Assembly: GCF_010731115.1 (NCBI RefSeq)
Contig: NZ_AP022616.1
Coordinates: 4,650,001-4,714,000, forward strand
Direction of reading: 5' to 3'
DNA from: Mycolicibacterium phocaicum
Lineage (GTDB): Bacteria; Actinomycetota; Actinomycetes; Mycobacteriales; Mycobacteriaceae
Length of the DNA stretch: 64,000 nucleotides
The notes below the pieces were generated by a model. That model was given only the letters and a program-made list of their open reading frames with translations. It had not been told where the DNA came from and made no database searches. Positions 50,813-59,320 of the stretch are shown here, one piece after another. The position numbers and the translations under genes were made by a program. How positions within the stretch are numbered: the stretch's first letter is position 1; each line of letters begins with the position of its first letter.

Positions 50813-52567
50813 ATGACGACTGACACCGAGCTCACCGGGCCGCGCGACACCGCGCTCGCGGCAACCGCGCGCCGACGCGTCCAGATGGACCACGACCACC
50901 CCCGCTACAAGTGGGTCGTGCTGGCCAACACCACGCTGGGCACACTGCTGGCCACGATCAACGCCTCGATCGTGCTGATCTCACTACCGGCGATCTTCCG
51001 GGGTATCGGGCTGAACCCGCTGGCGCCGAGCAACGTCAGCTACCTGCTGTGGATGCTGATGGGCTACCTCGTGGTGACGGCCGTGCTCGTGGTGCCGTTC
51101 GGCCGGCTCGGGGACATGTACGGCCGGGTCCGCATCTACAACCTGGGTTTCGTCATCTTCACGCTGGCGGCCGTCGCGCTGTCGTTCGATCCGTTCCATC
51201 TCGGTGGCGGTGCGATCTGGCTCATCGCCTGGCGGGTGATCCAGGGTGTCGGCGGCGCGATGTTGATGGCGTCGTCGTCGGCGATCCTGACCGACGCCTT
51301 CCCGGCCAACCAGCGCGGCATGGCCCTCGGCGTGAACATGGTGGCCGCGGTGGCCGGATCGTTCCTCGGTCTGCTGATCGGCGGTTTCCTCTCGGAATGG
51401 GAGTGGAAGGCCGTGTTCTGGGTCGGCATCCCGATCGGCGTGATCGGCGCCATCTGGAGCTACCGCTCGCTGCGTGAGCTGGGTACCCGGTCGCCCGGCA
51501 AGCTGGACTGGGCCGGCACCGTGACATTCGGCCTCGGCCTGACGGTTCTGCTGCTCGGCATCACGTATGGCATTCAGCCGTACGGTGATTCGCCGACGGG
51601 CTGGGGCAGCCCTGCCGTCCTCGGCTCCATCTGTGTGGGTCTGCTGCTGTTGGTGGTGTTCTGCATCATCGAGCTCAAGGTCGAGTCGCCGATGGTCGAC
51701 ATGCGGCTGTTCAAGTCGGCGACCTTCGGCATGGGCAACCTGGCCGGGCTGCTGTCGTCGGTGGGCCGCGGTGGCCTCCAGTTCATGCTCATCATCTGGC
51801 TGCAGGGCATCTGGCTGCCGTTGCACGGCTACGACTTCGAATCGACGCCGCTGTGGGCGGGCATCTACCTGCTGCCGGCGACCATCGGCTTCCTGGTGGC
51901 GGCACCCGTCGCCGGCAGCCTGTCCGACCGCTTTGGCGCGCGGCCACTGGCGGTCGGCGGCATGCTGCTGATGGCGGTGACCTTCGTTGCGCTGCTGCTG
52001 ATTCCGGTCAATTTCGCGTACTGGGAATTCGCCCTGCTGGTGTTCCTCAACGGCGTCGGCGGCGGCATCTTCACCGCGCCGAACACCGCGGCGATCATGT
52101 CGAGCGTGCCGGCGGCGCAGCGCGGCGCTGCGTCGGGTGTGCGGTCGACGTTCTTCAACGCCGGCAGCTCGCTGTCGATCGGCATCTTCTTCTCGCTCAT
52201 GGTCGTCGGGCTGGCCGGCACCTTGCCGACCGCGTTGTCCAGTGGTCTGCAGCAGCAAGGGGTTTCGGCCGACGTCGCGCAGCAGGTGGCCGAACTGCCG
52301 CCGGTGGGCAGCCTGTTCGCGGCCTTCCTCGGCTACAACCCGGTGGGCGAGCTGCTGGCTCCGTTCCACACGCTGCAACAGCCGGGCGTCGATGCCGCCA
52401 CCCTGACGGGTCAGAGCTTCTTCCCGCAGCTCATCACCGAGCCGTTCCACTCCGGCCTGGTCGTGGTGTTCGGCGCGGCGGCGGTCATGATGCTGCTGGG
52501 TGCGGTGGCGTCGATGTTCAACCCCGGTACCTACGCCACCGAGCCCGGCGCCGACAACGCGGCGTGA
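50813..52567 (+). CDS. MFS drug exporter, EmrB/QacA type
   Basis: A 584-residue DHA2-type exporter with about 14 hydrophobic segments. It shows GRLGDMYGRVR (motif A, about residue 100), the second half motif APNTAAIMSSVPAAQRGAASG, and the long periplasmic loops typical of 14-helix drug or lipid exporters. A soluble N-terminal 40 residues precede the first helix. ATG 50813 is preferred over TTG 50795. The AT-rich promoter region with a palindrome lies upstream. Confidence 0.9.
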   Translation: MTTDTELTGPRDTALAATARRRVQMDHDHPRYKWVVLANTTLGTLLATINASIVLISLPAIFRGIGLNPLAPSNVSYLLWMLMGYLVVTAVLVVPFGRLGDMYGRVRIYNLGFVIFTLAAVALSFDPFHLGGGAIWLIAWRVIQGVGGAMLMASSSAILTDAFPANQRGMALGVNMVAAVAGSFLGLLIGGFLSEWEWKAVFWVGIPIGVIGAIWSYRSLRELGTRSPGKLDWAGTVTFGLGLTVLLLGITYGIQPYGDSPTGWGSPAVLGSICVGLLLLVVFCIIELKVESPMVDMRLFKSATFGMGNLAGLLSSVGRGGLQFMLIIWLQGIWLPLHGYDFESTPLWAGIYLLPATIGFLVAAPVAGSLSDRFGARPLAVGGMLLMAVTFVALLLIPVNFAYWEFALLVFLNGVGGGIFTAPNTAAIMSSVPAAQRGAASGVRSTFFNAGSSLSIGIFFSLMVVGLAGTLPTALSSGLQQQGVSADVAQQVAELPPVGSLFAAFLGYNPVGELLAPFHTLQQPGVDAATLTGQSFFPQLITEPFHSGLVVVFGAAAVMMLLGAVASMFNPGTYATEPGADNAA

Positions 52568-52574
52568 CGGCCGG

Positions 52575-53627
52575 TCAGCGGTCGAAAACAGCTGTCAGAT
52601 GGTCGGATTCGGGTATCGACTGGCACGCCAGCCGGACGCCGATGCCGAGTTCGTAGTCGTCGAGGGTGTCGTTGATCCGCATGCTCACCTGGCCTTCGCG
52701 CAGCGTGTACGCGCAGGCGCCGCAGTTGCCTTCGCGGCAGGCGTAGGGTGCGTCGATACCTCGGCTCAGCAGGGTGTCGAGCAGCACTTCGCTCTTGGGC
52801 CAGCTGATCTCGTGGGTATCGCCGTCGATCTCGACGGTCGCGGTCACCGCGTCGGAGGCTGCGGCCGAACGGGTCGCCGGCTCCGGCGCGGCGAAAGCAT
52901 CCGTGGTCAGTGAGACGAAGACCTCGCGGTGCACGTGCTCACAGGCGACGCCGGCGTCGTGCAGGGCGGCCGCGGCCACGTCCATGAATGCGGCTGGGCC
53001 GCACAGGTAGGCGGCGGTATCGGCTGCGGGTGTCGAGGGCAGCAAGGAGCGCAGGCCGGCCGGAGTGGGCAGGCTGGACTCCGACTCGAGCCAGTGTGCG
53101 ACCGTCAGCCGGTCGGCATGTGCCGCAAGCAGTTCCGCCAACTCGGCGTCGAAGATGACCGACTCGCGGTCGCGGTTGGCGTAGACGAGTGTCACCCGGC
53201 GGCCGGACTGCAGCAGTTCGGCGCGGATCATCGAGATGACCGGGGTGATGCCACTGCCGGCGGCGACGAAGACCAGCTCGCTGTCTGCCGGACGGACCGT
53301 GAAAGCGCCTGCGGGCGTGAGGGATTCCAGTGTCATACCGGCCTCGGCATGGTCGCACAGCCAGTTGGATGCGAGGCCTCCCGCGGTGCGCTTCACGGTC
53401 ACCTTCAGGTGCTCGTCGGCGGCCGGACTGCTCGACAGCGAATAGCACCGCGAGACGGCGCCACTGTGTGCCGGGATGCGCAGGGTCAGGAACTGGCCGG
53501 CCTGGTAGGCGAACTGCTCACGGGCGTCGTGCGCGGCCGTCAGGACCAGCGACACGGCGTCGGGGGTCTCGGTGATCACCTCGACCACGGTCAACTCGTG
53601 TGACCTGGACGCTGTCGATGCGGTCAT
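52575..53627 (-). CDS. Ferredoxin-type oxygenase reductase (FAD, NAD, 2Fe-2S)
   Basis: A 350-residue reductase that passes electrons from NAD(P)H to an oxygenase. In order: an FAD domain (RCYSLSSSP, about residue 65), an NAD domain (AAGSGITPVISMIRAEL) and a C-terminal plant-type [2Fe-2S] domain with CREGNCGACAYTL and a later Cys in RLACQ. The layout equals KshB/HmpX-type reductases. It is divergent from the esterase-SDR-ferritin-BVMO genes and shares their palindromic operator, which makes it their likely electron donor. GGAAGG precedes the ATG. Confidence 0.93.
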   Translation of the reverse strand: MTASTASRSHELTVVEVITETPDAVSLVLTAAHDAREQFAYQAGQFLTLRIPAHSGAVSRCYSLSSSPAADEHLKVTVKRTAGGLASNWLCDHAEAGMTLESLTPAGAFTVRPADSELVFVAAGSGITPVISMIRAELLQSGRRVTLVYANRDRESVIFDAELAELLAAHADRLTVAHWLESESSLPTPAGLRSLLPSTPAADTAAYLCGPAAFMDVAAAALHDAGVACEHVHREVFVSLTTDAFAAPEPATRSAAASDAVTATVEIDGDTHEISWPKSEVLLDTLLSRGIDAPYACREGNCGACAYTLREGQVSMRINDTLDDYELGIGVRLACQSIPESDHLTAVFDR

Positions 53628-53667
53628 GAAATGCCTTCCGTCGTGGGACCAGGTCAGATTGTCGTCG

Positions 53668-53699
53668 TTAACTGTGCCATTGACAAATGGCACAGTTAA
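53668..53699. promoter_or_regulatory. Perfect 14-bp inverted repeat, shared divergent operator
   Basis: TTAACTGTGCCATT and AATGGCACAGTTAA are perfect complements separated by GACA. The spacer and arms hold TTGACA for the plus strand (53680-53685) and TTGTCA for the minus strand, each 17 nt from TGACCT (plus) and GACAAT (minus) as -10 candidates. One regulator bound here could control both transcripts. It lies 41 bp from the minus ATG and 17 bp from the plus GTG. Confidence 0.75.
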
Positions 53700-53715
53700 T
53701 GATGACCTAGTTGCC

Positions 53716-54705
53716 GTGACGGAAACTGATCGGGCAACGCTGCCCGAAGTACCCACGCGCGCAACGCTGCGCGCCGCGCTCTCGGCCACGGTGACCCGCT
53801 GGACCCTTGGCAATCTGACCAGCGTCATCCCGATGAACACCCCAGGTGTCTGGTTCGGGCGCGGGCTGATCGCCACCATCATGGAGACCTTCGGCTCGAT
53901 GCCCGACGGCACCAGGATCGTCCCGGTCCGCACGCCGAACCTGCGGGGCGAGTGGGTTCTCGGCCCGGGCGTCGAGTTCGGCCGCCGCGCCGGTTACTAC
54001 GTGCACGGCAGCGCCTACGTCATCTGCTCGGCACGCACCCACCGCAAGCTCGTGGCCCGGTTGTCCGAGGCAACCGGACTGCCGATGTTCGTCGTGGACT
54101 ACCGGCTGGCACCCGAGCACCGCTTCCCGACGGCGGCCGAGGACGTCGAAGCCGGGTACCGGTGGCTGCTGTCGGAAGGCTATGCGGCCTCGGACATCGT
54201 GATGGGCGCCGACTCTGCCGGCGGTCACCTGACCTGCGACATGCTGCTGGCGCACGCCGGCGACCCGGACTTTCGGCCCGCCGGCGTGGTGCTGTTCTCG
54301 CCGTTGATCGACGTGACGCTCGGGCTCGCGCTCGAACAGGAGAAGGCGTCGTACCGTGATCCGGCGATGTCTGCCACCGCGGCCGCGCGCATGGTCGGGC
54401 TGTACACGCAAGGACAGAACCTGGCCGATCCGCGCCTGCGGCTCGACTTCGCGAAGGCAGAGCAGTTGCCGCCCATGCTGATTCAGGTCGGTGGTTTCGA
54501 GATGCTGCGCGCCGACGCCCGCTACCTCGACGCCGAACTCCGCCGTGGCGGTGGCGCCAGCACGCTCGAGGTCTGGCCCGGCATGGTGCACGTGTTCCAG
54601 GCCCTGCCGCATCTGGCGCCCGAAGCCGGCCCGGCACTGCGCCGCGCCGCGGCCTTCATCGCCGCTGCCTACAAGCGATCCAACGAGCTCGAAGAGGTGT
54701 GCTGA
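53716..54705 (+). CDS. Alpha/beta hydrolase, LipR/HSL-type esterase
   Basis: A 329-residue esterase of the hormone-sensitive lipase group. The oxyanion motif, usually HGGG, reads YYVHGSAY here; the nucleophile is in GADSAGGH (about residue 175); VDYRLAPEHRFP is the typical signature; and the C-terminal Asp and His are in the GGFEMLRADA and GMVHVF segments. In M. tuberculosis the relative LipR is next to a monooxygenase and an SDR. GTG 53716 is chosen from the -10 spacing and homology; upstream frame overlaps the operator. Its stop overlaps the SDR ATG (TGATG). Confidence 0.88.
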   Translation: MTETDRATLPEVPTRATLRAALSATVTRWTLGNLTSVIPMNTPGVWFGRGLIATIMETFGSMPDGTRIVPVRTPNLRGEWVLGPGVEFGRRAGYYVHGSAYVICSARTHRKLVARLSEATGLPMFVVDYRLAPEHRFPTAAEDVEAGYRWLLSEGYAASDIVMGADSAGGHLTCDMLLAHAGDPDFRPAGVVLFSPLIDVTLGLALEQEKASYRDPAMSATAAARMVGLYTQGQNLADPRLRLDFAKAEQLPPMLIQVGGFEMLRADARYLDAELRRGGGASTLEVWPGMVHVFQALPHLAPEAGPALRRAAAFIAAAYKRSNELEEVC

Positions 54706-55562
54706 TGATCGGCATCGACGCGATCCTGAATGTCTTTCGCGGGCAACGTCGCTCGGACAAAGCGAAGGCGGTGGTCACCGGCGCCGGCAGCGGCATCGGC
54801 CGGTCGTTCGCGCTCGAGCTCGCGCGCCGGGGCGGCGAGATCATCTGTGCGGACATCAGCCTGGAGCGCGCCAAAGAGACCGTCGCGCTGATCGACCAGC
54901 TGCCGACGGGCAAGGGGCACGCCGTGCAGTGCGACGTCGCCGACCGCACCGCCATCGAGCTGCTGGCCAAGCAGGCGCAGGAGATCTTCGGTGGCGCACC
55001 GACACTGGTCATCAACAATGCGGGCGTCGGCATCGGCGGAAAACCGGTGGGTGACATCGGCTTCGAGGACTGGGACTGGGCGCTCGGCATCAACCTGTGG
55101 GGCGTGGTGTACGGCTGCGAGGTCTTCACACCGCTGCTACGCGAAGCCGGCCGGGGCGGCATCATCAACGTGGCCTCGGCGGCCGGATTCGCCGCTGCGC
55201 CGTCGATGGCGGCCTACAACGTGTCCAAGGCCGGCGTGATGTCGCTGTCGGAAACCCTGGCCGCTGAACTCGACGGCACCGATGTCGCCGTCACTGTACT
55301 GTGCCCGACCTTCGTGAAAACCAACGTCTTCACCGACGGTCGCATCACCCCGAGTTCGATGAGCCTGAGCCAACAACTTGCTCGCTGGACCGGTCTGTCG
55401 GCCGACAACGTCGCCGCCCGCACCCTGGACGCGCACGACGGCGGCCGGCTCTACGTGGTGCCGCAACTCGACGCCACCGTTATCTGGCACCTCAAGCGAC
55501 ACTTCCCCGCCCTGTACGTCCGCGGTGCCGGACTATTCGGACGCGTACTTCCCAAGGACTGA
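54705..55562 (+). CDS. SDR family oxidoreductase
   Basis: A 285-residue SDR with TGAGSGIG (about residues 25-32), NNAG, a Ser in INVASAAG and the catalytic YNVSK. A C-terminal extension of about 60 residues is similar to the 5368 SDR. It is coupled to the esterase gene by TGATG, with GAAGAGG upstream. Within the cassette it would oxidise an alcohol to a ketone (or reduce it), supplying the monooxygenase; that assignment is by context. Confidence 0.9.
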   Translation: MIGIDAILNVFRGQRRSDKAKAVVTGAGSGIGRSFALELARRGGEIICADISLERAKETVALIDQLPTGKGHAVQCDVADRTAIELLAKQAQEIFGGAPTLVINNAGVGIGGKPVGDIGFEDWDWALGINLWGVVYGCEVFTPLLREAGRGGIINVASAAGFAAAPSMAAYNVSKAGVMSLSETLAAELDGTDVAVTVLCPTFVKTNVFTDGRITPSSMSLSQQLARWTGLSADNVAARTLDAHDGGRLYVVPQLDATVIWHLKRHFPALYVRGAGLFGRVLPKD

Positions 55563-55574
55563 AAGGAACCCATC

Positions 55575-56495
55575 ATGGCAATGGATCTCGACGAGATGCT
55601 GCAGCGGATCAAGGACAAGCAGTGGGCCCTGGCCGACATCGACTGGGACGCACCGGGTGCCGAGCTGATCGAGCCCGAACTGTGGGCCAAGCTCAAGCCG
55701 TTCATGACCGACCTGATGTGGATCGAGAACGTGGGCGCCCGTGGCTTCGCCGCGCTGGCCAAGAAGGCGCCGACCCCGACGCTCAAGAGCATCTACGAGC
55801 ACTTCCACGCCGAGGAGCAGAAGCACGCCAACGCCGAGCTGGCGCTGATGCGGCGCTGGGGCATGCTCGAGAACGACGAGGTGCCGCCGCCGAGCGTCAA
55901 CGTGCAGCTGGTGATCACCTGGCTCGACAAGTTCTCCGACGGCATGTCGCTGTCGATTTTGGGCACCGTCATCCCCATGCTGGAGGTGGCGCTGGACGGC
56001 GCACTGATCAAATTCATCACCGATGAGGTCAAGGATCCGGTGGCGCAAGAGGTCTTCAAGCGCATCAACTCCGACGAATCCCGCCACTTGGCAGTCGATT
56101 TCGAGGTGATGGACATCATCGGCCACGCGGGCATGCGCAAGCTGGCCGTCGACTTCGTCGGTAGCTGGATGAACCCGGCACTGGTCGTCGGCACGCTGAG
56201 CTACTTCCCCCTGTTGAACAAGATGCGCGACAACATCGTGGCCATGGGCGTCAACGAAGAGCGCCTGTACCAGGCGATGCGCCGCTTCCAAAGCGTCGGT
56301 GAGCGCAGCGCTTTCGCACGCCGGGTGCCGATGTACCGGTTCGTCTCATGGCACGCCAAGAAGGTCATCGACCGCACGTCGAAGTACCACTGGCTGGCCG
56401 ACTCGCTGGTGGTCGTCACCGGCGCCATCCCGATGCCACTGGTGCGGTACACGCCGAGCTGGTCGGACGAGATGACCTACGAGCCGGTCGCCTAG
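55575..56495 (+). CDS. Ferritin-like di-iron oxygenase-type protein
   Basis: A 306-residue, mostly helical protein with two ExxH motifs in the ferritin-like spacing: EEQKH (Glu81, His84) and DESRH (Glu168, His171), and Glu51 and Glu137 as further likely iron ligands. This is the binding pattern of di-iron oxidases and hydroxylases. No signal or membrane helix is obvious in the first half. Its position between an SDR and a BVMO, with a divergent ferredoxin reductase, fits a hydroxylase component. AAAGGAA precedes the ATG. The activity is inferred. Confidence 0.82.
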   Translation: MAMDLDEMLQRIKDKQWALADIDWDAPGAELIEPELWAKLKPFMTDLMWIENVGARGFAALAKKAPTPTLKSIYEHFHAEEQKHANAELALMRRWGMLENDEVPPPSVNVQLVITWLDKFSDGMSLSILGTVIPMLEVALDGALIKFITDEVKDPVAQEVFKRINSDESRHLAVDFEVMDIIGHAGMRKLAVDFVGSWMNPALVVGTLSYFPLLNKMRDNIVAMGVNEERLYQAMRRFQSVGERSAFARRVPMYRFVSWHAKKVIDRTSKYHWLADSLVVVTGAIPMPLVRYTPSWSDEMTYEPVA

Positions 56496-56507
56496 GAGAC
56501 ACAAATC

Positions 56508-57992
56508 ATGACTCTTTCTGTAGCCATCATCGGCGCCGGCTTCGCCGGCATCGGCGCCGCCATCAGGCTCAAAGACCAGGGCATCACCGATTTCGAGATC
56601 TTCGAACGCGGTACGCGCGTCGGCGGCACCTGGCGTGACAACACGTATCCCGGTGCGGCGTGCGACATCCCGTCGCGCCTGTACTCCTACAGCTTCGCGC
56701 CGAACCCGGACTGGTCACACACCTACTCCGGTAGCAACGAGATCCTCGGGTACATCGACAGCATGGTCGAGTCGTTCGGTATCGCACCGCATATCCGTTT
56801 CGGCCACAACGTCACCGGTGTGGAGTACGACGAGGTGGCGGGGGAGTGGACCGTCAACTTCGAGGGTCGCGAACCGGTTCAGGCACGTACCGTCATCGTC
56901 GCCTCGGGACCGCTGGCGAATGTCAGCTTCCCGAAGATTCCGGGCATCGAGGACTACGAGGGCCAGAAGATCCACAGTGCCCGTTGGGATCACGACTACG
57001 ACTTCACCGGCAAGAAGGTCGCGGTCATCGGCACCGGCGCCAGTGGCGTGCAGATCGTCCCCGAACTGGTCAAGGTCGCCAAGTCGGTCAAGGTGTTCCA
57101 GCGCACGCCGGGCTGGGTGATCCCGCGCGTCAACAGTTCGACCTCGGGGTGGCTGAAGCGGATTTACAAGGACGTGCCGTTCGCCGAGAAGCTCGCCCGC
57201 TCGGCGTGGTTCTGGGGCCATGAGTCGGTGGCGCTCGGCGTGGTGTGGGACAGCCCGTTCACCCGGGTCGTCGAAGCACTGAGCCTCGCGAATCTGCGCC
57301 TGCAGGTGAAGGATCCGTGGCTGCGCCGTCAGCTCACCCCGGACTTCTCGGCCGGTTGCAAGCGACTGCTGATGACCGCCGACTACTACCCGGCGCTGCA
57401 GGCCGACAACTGCAAGCTTGTCACGTGGCCCATCGCCCGGTTGTCGCCCAAGGGAATCCGGACGGTCGAAGGCATCGAGCACCAGTTCGACGCCATCGTG
57501 TTCGCCACCGGTTTCGAGGTGTCCAAGGCCGGTACCCCGTTCCCTGTCGTCGGTATCGATGGCCGCGAGCTCGCCGCGGAATGGAGCCGGGGCGCGTACG
57601 CCTACCGCAGCGTCGCGGTATCCGGTTACCCCAATCTGTATTTCACCTTCGGGCCCAACTCCGGCCCCGGCCACAGCTCCGCGCTGGTGTACATGGAGGC
57701 GCAGATCGACTACATCGTCGAGGCGATCTCCAAGCTGCTGCAGTTCGGGTGGAAGTCGCTCGACGTGCGGCCCGAGGTGCAGGCCCGCTACAACGAGGAC
57801 ATCCAGCAGCGGCTGCAGTCCACCACGTGGAACTCGGGCTGCCAGAGCTGGTACCTCACCGAGGACGGCTTCAACGCGACGATGTTCCCCGGGTTCGCCA
57901 CCCAGTACGTCAACCAGTTGAAGGCGGTCAATCTGCACGACTTCAAGATCACCGCGGAGCAGACCAGCGGTGCGTCGGTCCTGACCGCATAG
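56508..57992 (+). CDS. Flavin-containing / Baeyer-Villiger-type monooxygenase
   Basis: A 494-residue flavoprotein homologous to MymA-type enzymes and to the other monooxygenase in this window (45983). It has IGAGFAGIGAAIRL, the fingerprint YEGQKIHSARWDHDYD (about residues 149-164), VIGTGASGVQIVPEL and FATGFEVSKAGTPFP. The ketone or sulfur substrate is unknown. The neighbourhood (esterase, SDR, di-iron protein) is what a Baeyer-Villiger degradation route would need. AGGAGA precedes the ATG. Confidence 0.92.
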   Translation: MTLSVAIIGAGFAGIGAAIRLKDQGITDFEIFERGTRVGGTWRDNTYPGAACDIPSRLYSYSFAPNPDWSHTYSGSNEILGYIDSMVESFGIAPHIRFGHNVTGVEYDEVAGEWTVNFEGREPVQARTVIVASGPLANVSFPKIPGIEDYEGQKIHSARWDHDYDFTGKKVAVIGTGASGVQIVPELVKVAKSVKVFQRTPGWVIPRVNSSTSGWLKRIYKDVPFAEKLARSAWFWGHESVALGVVWDSPFTRVVEALSLANLRLQVKDPWLRRQLTPDFSAGCKRLLMTADYYPALQADNCKLVTWPIARLSPKGIRTVEGIEHQFDAIVFATGFEVSKAGTPFPVVGIDGRELAAEWSRGAYAYRSVAVSGYPNLYFTFGPNSGPGHSSALVYMEAQIDYIVEAISKLLQFGWKSLDVRPEVQARYNEDIQQRLQSTTWNSGCQSWYLTEDGFNATMFPGFATQYVNQLKAVNLHDFKITAEQTSGASVLTA

Positions 57993-57995
57993 AAT
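57990..57995 (+). promoter_or_regulatory. Predicted -10 element, MerR gene
   Basis: TAGAAT lies 6 nt before the GTG at 58002 and overlaps the stop region of the monooxygenase gene. A leaderless merR transcript is expected. Confidence 0.45.
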
Positions 57996-58001
57996 CCGCT
58001 G

Positions 58002-58772
58002 GTGGCTGAGTACCGGATCGACGACCTCGCGCGCGAAGCGGGGACGACAACCCGGAACGTCCGCGTCTACCAGGAGAACGGCCTGCTGCCCCGGCCTCAG
58101 CGCCGGGGCCGGGTCGCGATCTACACCGATCGGCACCTGCGCCAGTTACAGGCGATCGTCCGGCTGCTCAGCGAGGGCTTCACCGTCAAGCACATCTTGA
58201 AGTTTCTCACCGGCCTGCAGCGCGGTGAGGGGCTCGTCGAGGTGCTGGACCTGGCGGAGCTCGAGGAGCTGGTGATCTCGCCGTGGTCGAACCCCGAGGC
58301 GCAGACCATGACGCGCCAGGAGCTGGAGATGCAGCTGGGCCGCCTCGACGGCGCGACGCTGCGCCGGCTCGTCGCCGGCCGGATCATCGAGCCGACGGAC
58401 GACAAGGATGCCTACCTGGTACCTGACCGGCGGGTTATCGACGACTTCGCCAGGCTCATCTCCCGCGGGATGCCGTTGGCGGCGATCCTCAAGACCACCA
58501 CCGCGGTCGACAAGAAGCTCGACGAAGCGGCCCGGGCCATGACCCGGGCCGGGCACACCGAGGTGGTCCGGCAGCGGGGGACCGGCTGGTATCCCAGCAA
58601 CGACGTCGAACTTGCCTGGGCCGCCGATCTGATCGATGCCATGCGCCGTGTATCCCGCCGTTCTGCCCACGCTAGCCTTGACCGCGCGTTAGATGAAGCG
58701 GTGCGAGCCGAGCTGCGGCAGTACCAGCAGGAGGCCAAGGACAAGGGGGCTCCTGTCGAACGGAAGGCGTGA
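58002..58772 (+). CDS. MerR-family transcriptional regulator
   Basis: A 256-residue regulator with an N-terminal MerR winged helix (YRIDDLAREAGTTTRNVRVYQENGLLPRPQRRGR) and a long C-terminal helical domain without a Cys-rich metal site, so it is probably not a metal sensor. It closes the oxygenation cassette and is a candidate to bind the palindrome at 53668-53699, although a MerR site in the 17-bp -35/-10 spacer would be unusual there. The effector is unknown. Confidence 0.88.
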   Translation: MAEYRIDDLAREAGTTTRNVRVYQENGLLPRPQRRGRVAIYTDRHLRQLQAIVRLLSEGFTVKHILKFLTGLQRGEGLVEVLDLAELEELVISPWSNPEAQTMTRQELEMQLGRLDGATLRRLVAGRIIEPTDDKDAYLVPDRRVIDDFARLISRGMPLAAILKTTTAVDKKLDEAARAMTRAGHTEVVRQRGTGWYPSNDVELAWAADLIDAMRRVSRRSAHASLDRALDEAVRAELRQYQQEAKDKGAPVERKA

Positions 58773-58775
58773 GTC

Positions 58776-59162
58776 ATGGCGCAGGCAGACGGAGCTGAGG
58801 CTTCCTCCGGCAAACGGAAGCGCGGGCCGAGGACCCTCGTCCAAGCCGTGTTCGCATTGATGGACGATGTCGCCGAGCTCCGGAAATCGGCGCAGTTCAT
58901 CGCCGACAACATCGCCGCCCTGAGCGAGAGCGCAGCGGGCATCGACCGGCATGCGGAACTGATCGCCAGCCAGATCACCACCTTGACCGAGGCCGCGGCC
59001 GGCATCGACACGTCGGCCGAGAAGATCGCCTACGGCGCCAACTCCATTGCCGCGACCCTGCCGAGCCTGAAGCGGCTCGCCGAAGTCGTGGAGCCGCTCG
59101 ACACCACGGTGGCCCGGCTCGGCTGGCTCGTTGACCGCCTTCCGGGCGGAAAACGAAGCTAG
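58776..59162 (+). CDS. Helical protein, phasin-like composition
   Basis: A 128-residue protein with a basic start (KRKRGPRTL) and repeating helices rich in Ala, Ile and Leu at heptad spacing (IADNIAALSESAAGIDRHAELIASQITTLTEAAAGID). The pattern is that of a coiled coil or phasin-like lipid-body protein; no name can be given. It lies 3 bp after the MerR stop, so it is part of the same transcript. ATG 58776 overlaps no other gene. Confidence 0.7.
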   Translation: MAQADGAEASSGKRKRGPRTLVQAVFALMDDVAELRKSAQFIADNIAALSESAAGIDRHAELIASQITTLTEAAAGIDTSAEKIAYGANSIAATLPSLKRLAEVVEPLDTTVARLGWLVDRLPGGKRS

Positions 59163-59167
59163 TCGTC

Positions 59168-59193
59168 AATTCCTGTTCTCGCAGAACGGAATT
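59168..59193 (+). terminator. Hairpin after the oxygenation cassette
   Basis: AATTCC-TGTTCT, a CGC loop and AGAAC-GGAATT pair with one bulged T, 5 bp after the stop of the phasin-like gene. It resembles a factor-independent terminator without a strong T-run. Confidence 0.5.
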
Positions 59194-59320
59194 CGTCCTC
59201 ACTCGTCAATATCGAGACCCGTGTCGATCGGCTATTGCCACCCGCCGGACATCGGAGGAACGTATATCGGTGGACCGGCGGCGCCGCTGGGGCGCTGCCC
59301 CGATATAGAGGGGGTGGGTC

